DNA of 64,000 nucleotides from Kitasatospora sp. NBC_01266 (GCF_036242395.1 NZ_CP108458.1:4278001-4342000); one strand, 5' to 3'. Positions 1 through 8,032 are shown, counted from the stretch's first letter. The notes: a model not told the origin generated them from the sequence alone. A program made the numbers and translations.

Positions 1-197
1 GTCCCCGGCGCCACACGGCCCCGAGGATTGCCGGGACACGTGGGCGTCGCGTAGAGATCCCGTGCTCGGCACCCAACCGGCCCAACCGTATGTGTGCAGA
101 GCTGGGCACAGATAGGGCCGATCATCGTTCGGCAGGTCTATTGGCCGGGAAGTTCTCTCTCGTTAACGTTCAACTAAATGCGCAACTGAGCTTCCTG

Positions 198-239
198 GCA
201 AGGTGCTCGCCCGGACCCGGGTCCAGGCGAGCACCTTGC
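198..239. terminator. Stem-loop terminator
   Basis: Bases 198-211 pair perfectly with 226-239 (14 bp); the 14-nt loop itself holds the palindrome GGACCCGGGTCC. The hairpin begins 13 bp beyond the stop of the DUF3224 gene, so it would end that transcript, and it may also stop transcription entering from the left. No U-tract, as is usual in streptomycetes. Bases 1-197 show no gene that I can support. Confidence 0.7.
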
Positions 240-252
240 TTCTGACGTTCCG

Positions 253-696
253 TCAGTTCTCGTGCTGGTCAAGCCCGTCGTAACCGAAGACGTACGGCAC
301 GGCCGACTCGCCCTGCCGCGATCGGAAGCTGCCGCTGCCGCGCAGGCCGGTCAGCGCGCCGGTGCCCGAACCGGCGACCACCTCGAAGGAGCAGTGCACG
401 CTGCCGTCCTCGTCGAAGCTGCCGCGCTGCTCGATCACGAAGCTGCCCCGCCGGCCGTCGAGGCTGCCGGTGATCAGCTCCAGGCCGTTGAGGACGCCGG
501 TCCTCTCGGTCACATAGCTCAGCGTGTACTCGCAGACGGTGCCGGCGGCGGTGAGGCCGCCGGTGAAGTTGTTGCTGACGGCGGCACGGGCCAGCCGCGG
601 GGTGGTCGCCGGGTCGCCGGGGCCGATCGGGGACTCCGCCCAGTTGGCGGAGGTGAACCAACCACTGGTACTGATGGCCTCGCTGGTGCTGTTCAT
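253..696 (-). CDS. DUF3224 domain-containing protein
   Basis: A 147-residue protein with no signal peptide or membrane segment. The sequence fits the DUF3224 family: an N-terminal polar tract, then alternating beta-strand-like segments rich in Gly, Thr and Phe, with the typical pattern GLELITGSLDGRRGSFVIEQ, a later Gly-rich stretch (about 106-125) and a conserved FGYD near the end. The family has no known reaction. The gene is divergent from a WYL/YafY-type regulator and shares a perfect 9-bp-arm palindrome with it, so the regulator probably controls it. A stem-loop follows directly after the stop. Confidence 0.85.
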   Translation of the reverse strand: MNSTSEAISTSGWFTSANWAESPIGPGDPATTPRLARAAVSNNFTGGLTAAGTVCEYTLSYVTERTGVLNGLELITGSLDGRRGSFVIEQRGSFDEDGSVHCSFEVVAGSGTGALTGLRGSGSFRSRQGESAVPYVFGYDGLDQHEN

Positions 697-742
697 GCGC
701 GGTCCTCTCCGGGATTCGGGTGCGTGACCAGCCTCTTCGGCA

Positions 743-765
743 TACCTGACACCTTCTGTCAGGTA
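743..765. promoter_or_regulatory. Palindromic operator between DUF3224 and WYL regulator
   Basis: TACCTGACA (743-751) is repeated as its exact reverse complement at 757-765 with a 5-bp centre. It lies about 50 bp upstream of the DUF3224 start and only about 20 bp upstream of the regulator start, where a DNA-bound protein could repress both divergent genes. The likely binder is the adjacent WYL-family protein; that assignment is inferred from position. Confidence 0.65.
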
Positions 766-785
766 CGCCGAGCAGAATGGTGGCC

Positions 786-1481
786 ATGCGCGCCGATCGG
801 CTCCTCACGCTGCTCCTCCTGCTGCAGAACCGCGGCCCGCTCACCGCACCGGTGCTGGCCGCCGAGCTGGAGGTCTCCGTCCGCACCGTCCACCGGGACA
901 TCGAGGCCCTGGGCGCGGCCGGCGTCCCGGTCCTGGCCGAGCGCGGCCCGGCCGGCGGCTACCGGCTGGTGGAGGGCTACCGCACCCGCCTCACCGGGCT
1001 CACCGAGACCGAGGCCGGTTCGCTCTTCCTGGCCGGAGCGCCCGGCCCGGCCCGCGACCTGGGGCTGGGCGCCGCCCTCGCCGCCGCCCAGCTCAAGCTG
1101 CAGGCCGCGCTGCCGAGCGGCTCGCTGGAGCGGGCCCGGCGGGTCCAGGACCGCTTCCACCTGGACGCACCCGCCTGGTTCCGGGAGGCGGACCCGGTGC
1201 CCTGGCTCGGCGACCTGGCGCGGGCCGTGTGTGAGCAGCGGGTGCTGCGCTGCGAGTACCGGCGGTGGAGCGGCGAGGTGCGCCGGGAGCTGCGGGCGCT
1301 GGGGCTCGTACTCAAGGGCGGCATCTGGTACCTGGTGGCGGCTGCGCCGGACCTCCCCAGGACCTACCGGGTCGGGGCGGTGGCGGCCCTGGCGACGCGC
1401 TACGCGGCGCCGGCAGCCGCGGAGCCGCCGGCACCGGGCTCATCGGCTCAGTCGACGCAGGGGATCCCGTTGTCACCCTGA
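786..1481 (+). CDS. HTH/WYL-domain (YafY-type) transcriptional regulator, C-terminally shortened
   Basis: The N-terminus is a DeoR-like helix-turn-helix (residues about 1-55, with VRTVHRDIEALGAAGVPV and the family motif GPAGGYRL), followed by a WYL domain containing KGGIWYLVA. Family members are usually 230-330 residues and continue past RTYRV with further strands. Here the family-like sequence stops near residue 205 and becomes an Ala/Pro-rich tail that runs antisense into the last 34 bp of the neighbouring LCP gene. This suggests loss of the original 3' end. The start at 786 gives the usual MRADRL beginning; an in-frame ATG lies at 777. The DNA-binding part is complete, so it may still bind the palindrome upstream. 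Confidence 0.8.
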   Translation: MRADRLLTLLLLLQNRGPLTAPVLAAELEVSVRTVHRDIEALGAAGVPVLAERGPAGGYRLVEGYRTRLTGLTETEAGSLFLAGAPGPARDLGLGAALAAAQLKLQAALPSGSLERARRVQDRFHLDAPAWFREADPVPWLGDLARAVCEQRVLRCEYRRWSGEVRRELRALGLVLKGGIWYLVAAAPDLPRTYRVGAVAALATRYAAPAAAEPPAPGSSAQSTQGIPLSP

Positions 1482-2848
1482 ACGGCCTTGCCCTGCATCA
1501 CCATTCCGGCCGCCGGATCGGAGACGCTCGGACTCGGAGTCGGGATTGCGGCCGGTGTCGGAATCGGCGTCGGGGTCGGCGTCGCGCCGGCGCGGTGGCC
1601 CGACCTGGCGGACGGCGACGCGAACGGCGAGGGTGAACTCGCGGCGGGCGACGGCACCGGTGCGGACGCCGCAGTGGACGCGGACGCCGACGCGGAACCG
1701 GACGTGGCGTCGGAGTAGCCGAACAGCACCTTGACCGTGCGCTGGTTCAGCGCTTCATCCACGTAGTTGACGTCCACCGGCTTCGGGCCGTCGTCCGGGA
1801 TCACCACCGGCGGCTGCAGCGCCTTCACCGGCAGTGTGTTGAACTCCACGTTGCCGCCGGTGAGATCGGGTGCCTGCTGGATGAAGTCCAGCAGGTTCCA
1901 CTTGTCGTCGATCACCACGTCCTTCTTCACCGCGTCGAAGAGCTGCTGCATCCTGCCGAGGTCGCCGAAGAGTCCGTCCTGCCGGAGCTTGTACTCGACC
2001 GCCGCGATGAACGCCTGCTGGCGGTGGGTGCGGTCGAAGTCACCGCCCGCCAGGTTGTGGCGCTGGCGGACGAAGGAGAGCGCCTGGGAGGCGTTCAGGC
2101 TGTTGAGGCCGGCGTGGAAGTCGGCGCCGGAGCCCTGGAGGTCCTCGGCCGGGTCCTTGGTCGCGGCGTTCAGGCAGACCGTGATCGGCTGCACGGCCTG
2201 GGCGATGTCGTAGAAGCCGAGCAGGTTGACCTCGGCGAAGTGGTCGATCGGGACGTCGAGGAACTTCTGCACGGTCTCGATGGTCGCCGCGCGCCCCGCG
2301 TCACGGCCCGCCTGCTCCAGGGCCGCGCCTTTGAGGCCCTTGGCCTGCAGACCGGGTGCCGCCTGCTCCTTGGCCTTGCCGTAGGCCTCCTTGATCTTGT
2401 GCATGCCCTGCTCGGAGCCGTCGCCGTTGTAGGTCATCACGTAGTCGTCGCGCGGGATCGACACCGCCTCGACCTTGCCGCCGCCGGCCGGGATGTGCAG
2501 CAGGATCAGGCTGTTGGTGTTGTAGCCGCCGATCTGACTGGAGCCGGCGTTCAGTTCGTCCTGGACGAACTGCTTCGGCAGGTCGTTGCCGTTCATGTCC
2601 TTGCGGCTGTCCAGGCCGATCAGCAGCAGGTTGACCGAGTTGTCGAGCTTCTTCGGCGCGTCCTGCTTCACCTGCTCCAGCGCGTTCGAGGTGGTCATCC
2701 CGGTGGTCAGGCTCCGGTAGGTGTACCAGGTAAAGCCGGTGGTGCCGAGCACGGCCAGGCAGACGCCGCAGGCCAGGGTGCGGCCGGCCAGCCGCAGCGG
2801 CCCGGTGCGGCGGGTCCGGGCGGCGCGCCTGCTGCGGTGCTCAGCCAC
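1448..2848 (-). CDS. LytR-CpsA-Psr (LCP) family protein
   Basis: LCP enzymes sit in the membrane with an outside catalytic domain and transfer lipid-linked glycopolymers such as teichoic acid or arabinogalactan to peptidoglycan. Seen here: a basic cytoplasmic start, one membrane helix (about residues 22-42, ACGVCLAVLGTTGFTWYTY), then the LCP domain with NLLLIGLDSRKD, the acidic/Arg motif VSIPRDDYV, and SFVRQRHNLAGGDFDRTHRQ carrying the conserved arginines. The last 100 residues are low-complexity Ser/Ala/Pro ending in GIPCVD, an ending shared with its paralogue two genes upstream. The start at GTG 2848 overlaps the DUF6542 stop and has a GGGGGG ribosome site; another in-frame GTG is at 2866. 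Confidence 0.9.
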   Translation of the reverse strand: MAEHRSRRAARTRRTGPLRLAGRTLACGVCLAVLGTTGFTWYTYRSLTTGMTTSNALEQVKQDAPKKLDNSVNLLLIGLDSRKDMNGNDLPKQFVQDELNAGSSQIGGYNTNSLILLHIPAGGGKVEAVSIPRDDYVMTYNGDGSEQGMHKIKEAYGKAKEQAAPGLQAKGLKGAALEQAGRDAGRAATIETVQKFLDVPIDHFAEVNLLGFYDIAQAVQPITVCLNAATKDPAEDLQGSGADFHAGLNSLNASQALSFVRQRHNLAGGDFDRTHRQQAFIAAVEYKLRQDGLFGDLGRMQQLFDAVKKDVVIDDKWNLLDFIQQAPDLTGGNVEFNTLPVKALQPPVVIPDDGPKPVDVNYVDEALNQRTVKVLFGYSDATSGSASASASTAASAPVPSPAASSPSPFASPSARSGHRAGATPTPTPIPTPAAIPTPSPSVSDPAAGMVMQGKAVQGDNGIPCVD

Positions 2849-3284
2849 GGCGCCCCCCGCGCTCACGGCCGCGCTCGACGACCGTGCGGACCACGATCAC
2901 CAGCAGCGCCGCCCCGATCGAGCAGGCGATCACCGGGAACGCGTGGACGGACCAGCGCACCGCGCCGGTGGCCAGCGCCTTGCCCCGGTACTTGTCGCCG
3001 TGCCAGAGCAGTTCGGCCACCGCCGTGAGGCCGAGCACCAGCACCGGCGGTGCGGTGACCACCCACCAGCGGCCGGCCGGACCGCAGAACCAGGCCGCCA
3101 GCAGCGTGCCGAGCACGGCGCAGACGGCGAAGCCGCGGCCGATCCCGCCGTTGGCCGTCTCGTCGAACACGGCGCCCAGCACCGGCAGCCCGACGGCGAG
3201 CGGTGCGGCGGGGACGGTCACCCGGGGCCGCTGCCGCCGGGGTCGGCGGCGGGTGGCCGGTTGCGGTGCGGCGTCAGTCGACAC
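2841..3284 (-). CDS. DUF6542-type small membrane protein
   Basis: 147 residues with a basic Pro/Arg-rich start and about four hydrophobic helices (VPAAPLAVGLPVLGAVF, FAVCAVLGTLLAAWFC, WWVVTAPPVLVLGLTAVAELL, AFPVIACSIGAALLVIVV), ending in a basic tail. It resembles the DUF6542 family of actinobacterial membrane proteins; the family name is from memory and no function is known. The start is taken as GTG 3284, which overlaps the stop of the upstream LCP gene; a longer ATG start at 3332 would overlap it much further. Its own stop overlaps the next LCP start, so all three are probably translationally coupled, suggesting a role beside the LCP ligases. Confidence 0.75.
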   Translation of the reverse strand: MSTDAAPQPATRRRPRRQRPRVTVPAAPLAVGLPVLGAVFDETANGGIGRGFAVCAVLGTLLAAWFCGPAGRWWVVTAPPVLVLGLTAVAELLWHGDKYRGKALATGAVRWSVHAFPVIACSIGAALLVIVVRTVVERGRERGGRRG

Positions 3285-4605
3285 ACGGAATCCCTTCGTT
3301 GCCCTGAACAGCCGGACCCACGGGCGGCGCACCGCCCGACGCCGTCGGTGCTGTCGGTGCTGTCGGTGCCGACGGCAGCGCGGCGCCGGACGCCGGACTG
3401 CCCGACGCCGCCGGAGCGCCCCCGAACAGCTGCTGGACCACCTGCCGGATCCGCACCGGGTCGACCGTGTTGACGCTCTCCTCGAAACCGCGGGTGCTGA
3501 CCGTCGCGAACCCGGTGATCGGCAGGGTGTTGAACTCGACGTTGCCGCCGACCAGGTCCGGCACCTGCTGCATGAAGTCGAGCAGGTTCCACTGGTCGTC
3601 GATCACCACGTCCTTCTTCACCGCGGCCAGCAGCCCCTGCGCCTTGCCGAGGTCGCCGAACAGGCCCTGCTGCCCGAGCGTGTGCAGCGCCGAGGCGATG
3701 AAGGCCTGCTGGCGGTGCGTCCGGTCCAGGTCGGCGTTCGGCAGGCCGTGCCGCTGCCGCACGAAGGCCAGGGCCTGGGCCGGGTCAAGGGTGTTGATGC
3801 CGGCCCGGCCCGAGAAGCCGGAGCCCAGCGAGTCCGAGGTCGCGTGGTTCAGGCAGACCTGGATCGGGCCGACGGCCTGGGCGATGTCGTAGAAGCCGAG
3901 CATGTCGACCTCGGCGAAGTGGTCGATCGGGATCCCGAGGAACTGCTGGACGGTCGCGATGGTGGCGGTGCGGCCCGCCTCGCTGCCCTGCTGCGCCAGC
4001 TGGGCCGGCGACAGGCCCTTGCCCTGCAGCTTGGCCTCGGCGGCGGCCTTGGCGATCCCGTAGACGTACGAGATCTTCTGCATCCCGCCGTCGGCACCGG
4101 CCGACTGCACATAGTCCTCGCGGGGGATGGAGACCGCCTCGACCCTGCCGTCACCGCCCGCCGGGATGTGCAGCACGAGCAGGGTGTCGGTGAGGAAGCC
4201 GCCGAGGTCGCTGGATCCGGCGTGCAGCTGGTCCCGGACGAGGGAGTCGGGCACGGCACTGCCGTCCAGCGCCGTTCGGCTGTCCACGCCCATCAGCAGG
4301 ATGTTGACGCCCTTGTCCAGCCTCGGCGGCGCGCTCCTGGCCGCCTCGGTCAGCGCGTGCGAGGTGGGCACCGGAGGGCTGCTGCCGAGCGCGGCGGCGA
4401 ACAGGCCGCCCCCGGCGATCACCGCGACCGCCGTCACGCTGCCGGTGAGCGCGGCGATCCGCCGACGCCGGCGCCGGACCCGGCCGCGGACCAGGCCGCC
4501 GGTCACCAGGGGCTGCGACTCGCTCCGGACGTGCTCGGCCGCCTGGTCGAAGGCACGGACCAGCCCGTCCTCGAACTCCGGGTCGGGCTGCGGATCGGCT
4601 GGCAT
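3274..4605 (-). CDS. LCP family protein with an anti-sigma-like N-terminus
   Basis: 443 residues. Residues 1-45 are an acidic cytoplasmic segment followed by a very basic stretch (RGRVRRRRRR), an arrangement common in actinobacterial anti-sigma and sigma-linked membrane proteins. One membrane helix follows (about 50-72), then the LCP domain with NILLMGVDSRTALDG, VSIPREDYV and AFVRQRHGLPNADLDRTHRQ. The Pro/Ala-rich tail ends in GIPCVD, as in the downstream paralogue. It lies 124 bp downstream of a SigE-type sigma factor gene in the same direction. The catalytic role (joining glycopolymers to peptidoglycan) is family knowledge; a regulatory role of the N-terminus is inference. Confidence 0.88.
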   Translation of the reverse strand: MPADPQPDPEFEDGLVRAFDQAAEHVRSESQPLVTGGLVRGRVRRRRRRIAALTGSVTAVAVIAGGGLFAAALGSSPPVPTSHALTEAARSAPPRLDKGVNILLMGVDSRTALDGSAVPDSLVRDQLHAGSSDLGGFLTDTLLVLHIPAGGDGRVEAVSIPREDYVQSAGADGGMQKISYVYGIAKAAAEAKLQGKGLSPAQLAQQGSEAGRTATIATVQQFLGIPIDHFAEVDMLGFYDIAQAVGPIQVCLNHATSDSLGSGFSGRAGINTLDPAQALAFVRQRHGLPNADLDRTHRQQAFIASALHTLGQQGLFGDLGKAQGLLAAVKKDVVIDDQWNLLDFMQQVPDLVGGNVEFNTLPITGFATVSTRGFEESVNTVDPVRIRQVVQQLFGGAPAASGSPASGAALPSAPTAPTAPTASGGAPPVGPAVQGNEGIPCVD

Positions 4606-4729
4606 CGGGGATCACCGTCTCTCGGTCTGGGGCTGCTGAAGGCCGGCCGGGCCCGTGCCGGAAGGTCCGGGGTCAGCGGGTGATGGGGCCGGTGGGTGGC
4701 GTGGGTGGTGGGGACGACGGCGGGCCGGG

Positions 4730-5275
4730 TCAGCGGGTGGCGAGTTCGGCCAGCGAGTCGCCGAGCAGCGCCCGCAGCCTGGCCAGCGCCCGGACACTGC
4801 GGACGCGCACGGTGCCGGCGTTGGCGCGCAGCACCGTAGCGGTCTCCTCGACGCTGCGGTCCTCCCAGTACCGCAGCACCAGCACCGCGCGGTCCTTGGC
4901 CGGCAGCCGGGCCAGCGCCTCGGTCAGCGTGATCCGCAGGCTGGCGTCCACCTCGTGCCCCGTGCGGTCCGGCAGCACGGCCGCCGGCCGCTCCCGGTTG
5001 CTGCGCCGGCGCTGGTGCGAGAGGAACTGCCGGACCAGCACGGTCTGCGCGTACGCCGCCGGGTCCGCGATCTTCCCGTTCCGCCCGGGCCGGGTGGTCC
5101 GGTGCCAGTGCGTGTACATCCGGCCGAGCGTCTCCTGCACCAGGTCCTCGGCCAGATGCCCGTCGCCCCCGGTCAGGAAGTACGCGGAGCGGTACAGCTG
5201 CCCGGAGCGTCCGGTCGCGAAGGCGAGGAACTCCTCCTCCATCGCCTCACGCGCGCTACTGCTGCTCTTGGTCAT
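4730..5275 (-). CDS. SigE family (ECF-type) RNA polymerase sigma factor
   Basis: 181 residues with both ECF regions. Region 2 is at about 12-85 (EEEFLAFATGRSGQLYRSAYFLTGGDGHLAEDLVQETL is its start) and contains the core-binding DLVQETL. Region 4 is at about 120-175, with LPAKDRAVLVLRYWEDRSVEE and a recognition helix around NAGTVRVRSVRALARL. This matches the actinobacterial SigE-type subfamily, distinct from the envelope-stress SigE itself. ATG 5275 is chosen because GGGAG lies 7 bp upstream; two GTG codons precede it in frame. No separate anti-sigma gene follows; the next gene is the LCP protein with an anti-sigma-like N-terminal segment. Confidence 0.88.
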   Translation of the reverse strand: MTKSSSSAREAMEEEFLAFATGRSGQLYRSAYFLTGGDGHLAEDLVQETLGRMYTHWHRTTRPGRNGKIADPAAYAQTVLVRQFLSHQRRRSNRERPAAVLPDRTGHEVDASLRITLTEALARLPAKDRAVLVLRYWEDRSVEETATVLRANAGTVRVRSVRALARLRALLGDSLAELATR

Positions 5276-5383
5276 CACCACTCCCGACTCGGACCATCCG
5301 CCCTATGACGGTGTGGGGAGCTGCGCGCGTTACATCGGTTCAGCAGATTTTTTCGGAGCCCCCGCGTCATCGCCCGCACCCGC

Positions 5384-6313
5384 TCAGGCCCCCGCGCCCG
5401 CCCACCCGGTGATCGCGAAGGTGTCACCGGCCCGGCGCACCTCGGTGATCCCGCTGCCGCCGAAGTGCGCCGGGATGATCAGCTCCCGCTCGTCCGAAGC
5501 CCGTTCGAGCACCCGACGGCGGGTGGCGGCGGCCTGGGCCTGGTCCGCGCAGAAGCAGCTGTTGCAGGCGGGATCCAGGATCTGGATCGGGCTGTGCAGG
5601 ATGTCCCCCACGAAGACCGCGCGATCGCCCCCGGAAGCCAGCCGCAGCACGCTGGAGCCGGGGGTGTGGCCGGGGGCCGCCTCCAGGGTCAGGTTGCCGT
5701 CGATCCGGTGGCTGTCCTGCCAGAGGTCGAGCTGCCCGGCCTGGTGCACCGGGGCGATGCTGTCGGCGAAGAGCTGCGCCTGGCTCTCCCGACGGCGGAA
5801 CTCGGCCTCGGTGCGCGGCTCCGGGCGGCCGTGCTGCTGGGCCGGGTCGGCGGCGTCGAAGTCGGCGGCCGGCAGCAGGTAGCGGGCGTTGGGGAAGGTG
5901 GGCACCCAACTCCCGTCCCGGAGCTCGGTGTTCCAGCCCACGTGGTCGGCGTGCAGGTGGGTGTTGACCACCAGGTCGACGTCGGCCGGGCGCACGCCCA
6001 CCGCCGCCAGGCCGTCCAGGAAGTCGGTGTCCCAGTTGGCGAAGTGCGGGGCGTGCGGCCGGTGCCGGCCGTTTCCGACGCCGGTGTCGACCAGGATCGT
6101 CCGCCCCTCGCTGCGCAGTACCCAGGTCTGCACGGCGAGCACCAGCGCGCCGCTGGCCGGCTCCCAGAAGTCGGGGGCCAGCCACGCCTGGTTGTCGCGC
6201 CAGACCTCGGGCGGGAAGTCCGGCAGCATCGTCGCCGCCGGGACGAGCGGCGCCTGGTGCTCCATGACCCGGCCGACCTCGACCTCGCCCAGTGTGATGT
6301 GCGTCTGCTCCAT
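5384..6313 (-). CDS. MBL-fold metallo-hydrolase
   Basis: 309 residues with the metallo-beta-lactamase fold. The zinc-binding motif is VVNTHLHADHVGWN (HxHxDH); later ligands are the His in AAPGHTPGSSVL, the Asp in AVFVGDILHS, and the His in IIPAHFGG. The fold is used by lactonases, thioesterases and similar hydrolases; AttM/PhnP-like lactone hydrolases have the same spacing, but the substrate cannot be told. ATG 6313 has GGAAGAAG directly upstream and starts at MEQTHITLGE; a longer frame exists without support. Divergent from an AraC regulator, with an imperfect dyad between them. Confidence 0.88.
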   Translation of the reverse strand: MEQTHITLGEVEVGRVMEHQAPLVPAATMLPDFPPEVWRDNQAWLAPDFWEPASGALVLAVQTWVLRSEGRTILVDTGVGNGRHRPHAPHFANWDTDFLDGLAAVGVRPADVDLVVNTHLHADHVGWNTELRDGSWVPTFPNARYLLPAADFDAADPAQQHGRPEPRTEAEFRRRESQAQLFADSIAPVHQAGQLDLWQDSHRIDGNLTLEAAPGHTPGSSVLRLASGGDRAVFVGDILHSPIQILDPACNSCFCADQAQAAATRRRVLERASDERELIIPAHFGGSGITEVRRAGDTFAITGWAGAGA

Positions 6314-6358
6314 GGCTTCTTCCGCTCCTGTGGTCCGCTGTCCTGACGGGCTGTCGTG

Positions 6359-6407
6359 TTGAGCATATGGATCAGCATCTGAGTGTCTCAATGCGTGATC
6401 TGCTCAA
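6359..6407. promoter_or_regulatory. Imperfect dyad between MBL hydrolase and AraC gene
   Basis: TTGAGCA (6359-6365), a GATCA word and TGAG (6380-6383) on the left are mirrored on the right by CTCA, TGATC and TGCTCAA (ending 6407), with small length differences. The region is less GC-rich than its surroundings and lies about 45 bp from the hydrolase start and 40 bp from the AraC start. It is a plausible binding site for the AraC protein; this is inference. Confidence 0.45.
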
Positions 6408-6446
6408 TCGGATATGCGAGAAGCTCACCGCCGCTACGCTGGCCGG

Positions 6447-7394
6447 GTGGACGTACTCAGCGACGCGATCTCGGCGGTCCGGGTCGGGCAGCCCTCCTCC
6501 GACCGGCTGCGGGTGGCCGGCACCTGGTGCGCCCGGCTGGCCGCGTACGAGGGCGCGGGGTTCCACGTGGTGCTGCAGGGCAGTTGCTGGCTGCTGCCGG
6601 ACGACGACGGCGCGCCCGTCACGCTCGGCCCCGGCGACGTGGTGCTGCTGTCGCACGGCACCGGGCATGTGCTGGCGAGCGAACCGATGGGGCGCCAGGC
6701 GATCGAGCGGGCGGTGGACTTCGAGGAGTGGCGGTCGCGGCAGGCCGTCCGGTCGGTGCCCGACGGGCCCGGGGTGACCGAGCTGCTCTGCGGGAAGTAC
6801 CGGCTGGACCGCAGCCACCCGCACCCACTGATGGCCGAGCTGCCGACCGTGGTGCAGCTGCCGAACCGGATCGGCCGGCACCCCGAACTCCGGTCCGCGA
6901 TCGACCTGTTGGGCCGCGAGGTGGGGCGGGATGCGCCGGGGGCCGGGGTGGCGGTGCCCGGACTGCTCGATCTGCTGCTGGTCTACCTGGTGCGGGCCTG
7001 GCTCACGGACGGCCCCGCCGACGGCTCGGCAGCCGGCCCGGCGGACGGCGGCTGGTCAGCCGCACTGGCCGACCCCGTGGTCGCCGGAGCCCTGCGCGCG
7101 CTGCACGAGGCCCCCGAACAGGCCTGGAGCAACGAGCTGCTGGCCGCCCGGGCCGGCGTCTCCCGGGCCACCCTGGCCCGCCGGTTCACCGCGCTGGTCG
7201 GGCGCTCCCCGATGGCCTACCTGGCCTGGTGGCGGATGACCAGCGCGGCCGCGCTGCTGCGCGACACCCAGGCGCCGATCGACACCATCGCGCGCCAGGT
7301 GGGCTACGGCTCGCCGTACGCGCTGTCGCACGCCTTCAACCGCGCCTTCGGCACCACACCGGGCCGCTACCGGGCCGCGCGGTCGACCGGCTGA
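6447..7394 (+). CDS. AraC family transcriptional regulator with cupin-type sensor
   Basis: 315 residues. The N-terminal half (about 5-190) matches the AraC-associated cupin domain (WCARLAAYEGAGFHVVLQGSCWLL; GPGDVVLLSHGTGHVL). The C-terminal half has the two AraC helix-turn-helix motifs (ARAGVSRATLARRFTALVG and IARQVGYGSPYALSHAFNRAFG) with the terminal TPGRYR. GTG 6447 is used because it leads straight into VDVLSDAISAVR, the usual beginning of this subfamily; an earlier ATG at 6414 is possible. It probably controls the divergent metallo-hydrolase and itself. Confidence 0.85.
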   Translation: MDVLSDAISAVRVGQPSSDRLRVAGTWCARLAAYEGAGFHVVLQGSCWLLPDDDGAPVTLGPGDVVLLSHGTGHVLASEPMGRQAIERAVDFEEWRSRQAVRSVPDGPGVTELLCGKYRLDRSHPHPLMAELPTVVQLPNRIGRHPELRSAIDLLGREVGRDAPGAGVAVPGLLDLLLVYLVRAWLTDGPADGSAAGPADGGWSAALADPVVAGALRALHEAPEQAWSNELLAARAGVSRATLARRFTALVGRSPMAYLAWWRMTSAAALLRDTQAPIDTIARQVGYGSPYALSHAFNRAFGTTPGRYRAARSTG

Positions 7395-7428
7395 CCGACT
7401 GACCGACTGACCGGCCGGCCGGCCGGCC
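7385..7428. repeat. Short simple repeats between convergent genes
   Basis: GACCGGCT/GACCGACT units (8 bp, about four tandem copies) run directly into five CCGG units. They cover the end and 3' flank of the AraC gene, before the convergent MarR gene. The GGCCGGCC part is self-complementary and could form hairpins. I see no sign that it is mobile. Confidence 0.6.
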
Positions 7429-7449
7429 AGCGCGCTGTCGGCCCGTCCG

Positions 7450-7941
7450 CTACTGGCCGAACCACCCCGCCACGTCCAGCCGGAAGAACCCCGCCGGCAC
7501 CATGGTCCGCAGGTCCCGCTCCAGCTCGCGCACCCGGTCCTCGCCCAACCGGGCCACCCAGTCGGCCCGCAGCCGCTCGAAGACGGCGGCGGAGCGGGCC
7601 AGCATGTCCACACCGCGCGGGGTGAGCCGGACCAGCTTGCGCCGGGCGTCGGCCGGATCCTCCACCCGGGAGACGTAGCCGAGCGCCTCCAGCCGGTCGA
7701 TCGTCTTGCCGGCCGCCTGCTTGGAGACGCCCAGCCGACGCCCCACCTCACTCGCGCTCGCGCCCTGCAGGCCCACCGCCTGCAGGGCGAAGCCATGGGC
7801 CGGGCGAGCGTCCGGGTGGCCCTGTTCGGCGAGTTCGGCGTGCAGCTGGTCGATGATCGAGCGGAAGCCCGCGAAGAGCAGCAGCGGCAGCTCGAACCCG
7901 TAGCTCTCGCGCTCCGCCGCGCCGTCACCCATCGCGGACAT
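7450..7941 (-). CDS. MarR family transcriptional regulator
   Basis: 163 residues with a winged helix-turn-helix at about 50-115: LQGASASEVGRRLGVSKQAAGKTIDRLEALGYVSRVEDPADARRKLVRLT, including the typical D..D.R wing. It is divergent from an AhpD-like carboxymuconolactone decarboxylase family gene and separated from it by an inverted repeat of 12-bp half-sites, so it is probably that gene's repressor. The ligand is unknown. An alternative start is at 7932. Confidence 0.88.
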   Translation of the reverse strand: MSAMGDGAAERESYGFELPLLLFAGFRSIIDQLHAELAEQGHPDARPAHGFALQAVGLQGASASEVGRRLGVSKQAAGKTIDRLEALGYVSRVEDPADARRKLVRLTPRGVDMLARSAAVFERLRADWVARLGEDRVRELERDLRTMVPAGFFRLDVAGWFGQ

Positions 7942-7963
7942 CCGGACACCCCTTGCCTAGATC

Positions 7964-8000
7964 GACAACCTGGTTTACGTTTTTAGTCAACCACGTTGTC
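7964..8000. promoter_or_regulatory. MarR-type operator
   Basis: GACAACCTGGTT (7964-7975) and AACCACGTTGTC (7989-8000) are reverse complements with one mismatch, 13 bp apart. The TTTACG/TTAGTC segment between them is the least GC-rich stretch of the gap and probably contains the promoter elements. The site lies 33 bp before the AhpD-like gene and 23 bp before marR, fitting repression of both. Confidence 0.65.
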
Positions 8001-8032
8001 CATTGCTCGACGAACGAGGAGACCGATCAGCC

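Noticed and set aside
7385..7428. Tandem 8-bp and CCGG units as a CRISPR-like or variable-number array
   Set aside because: Units are too short, few and without spacers; simple repeats between convergent genes explain them.
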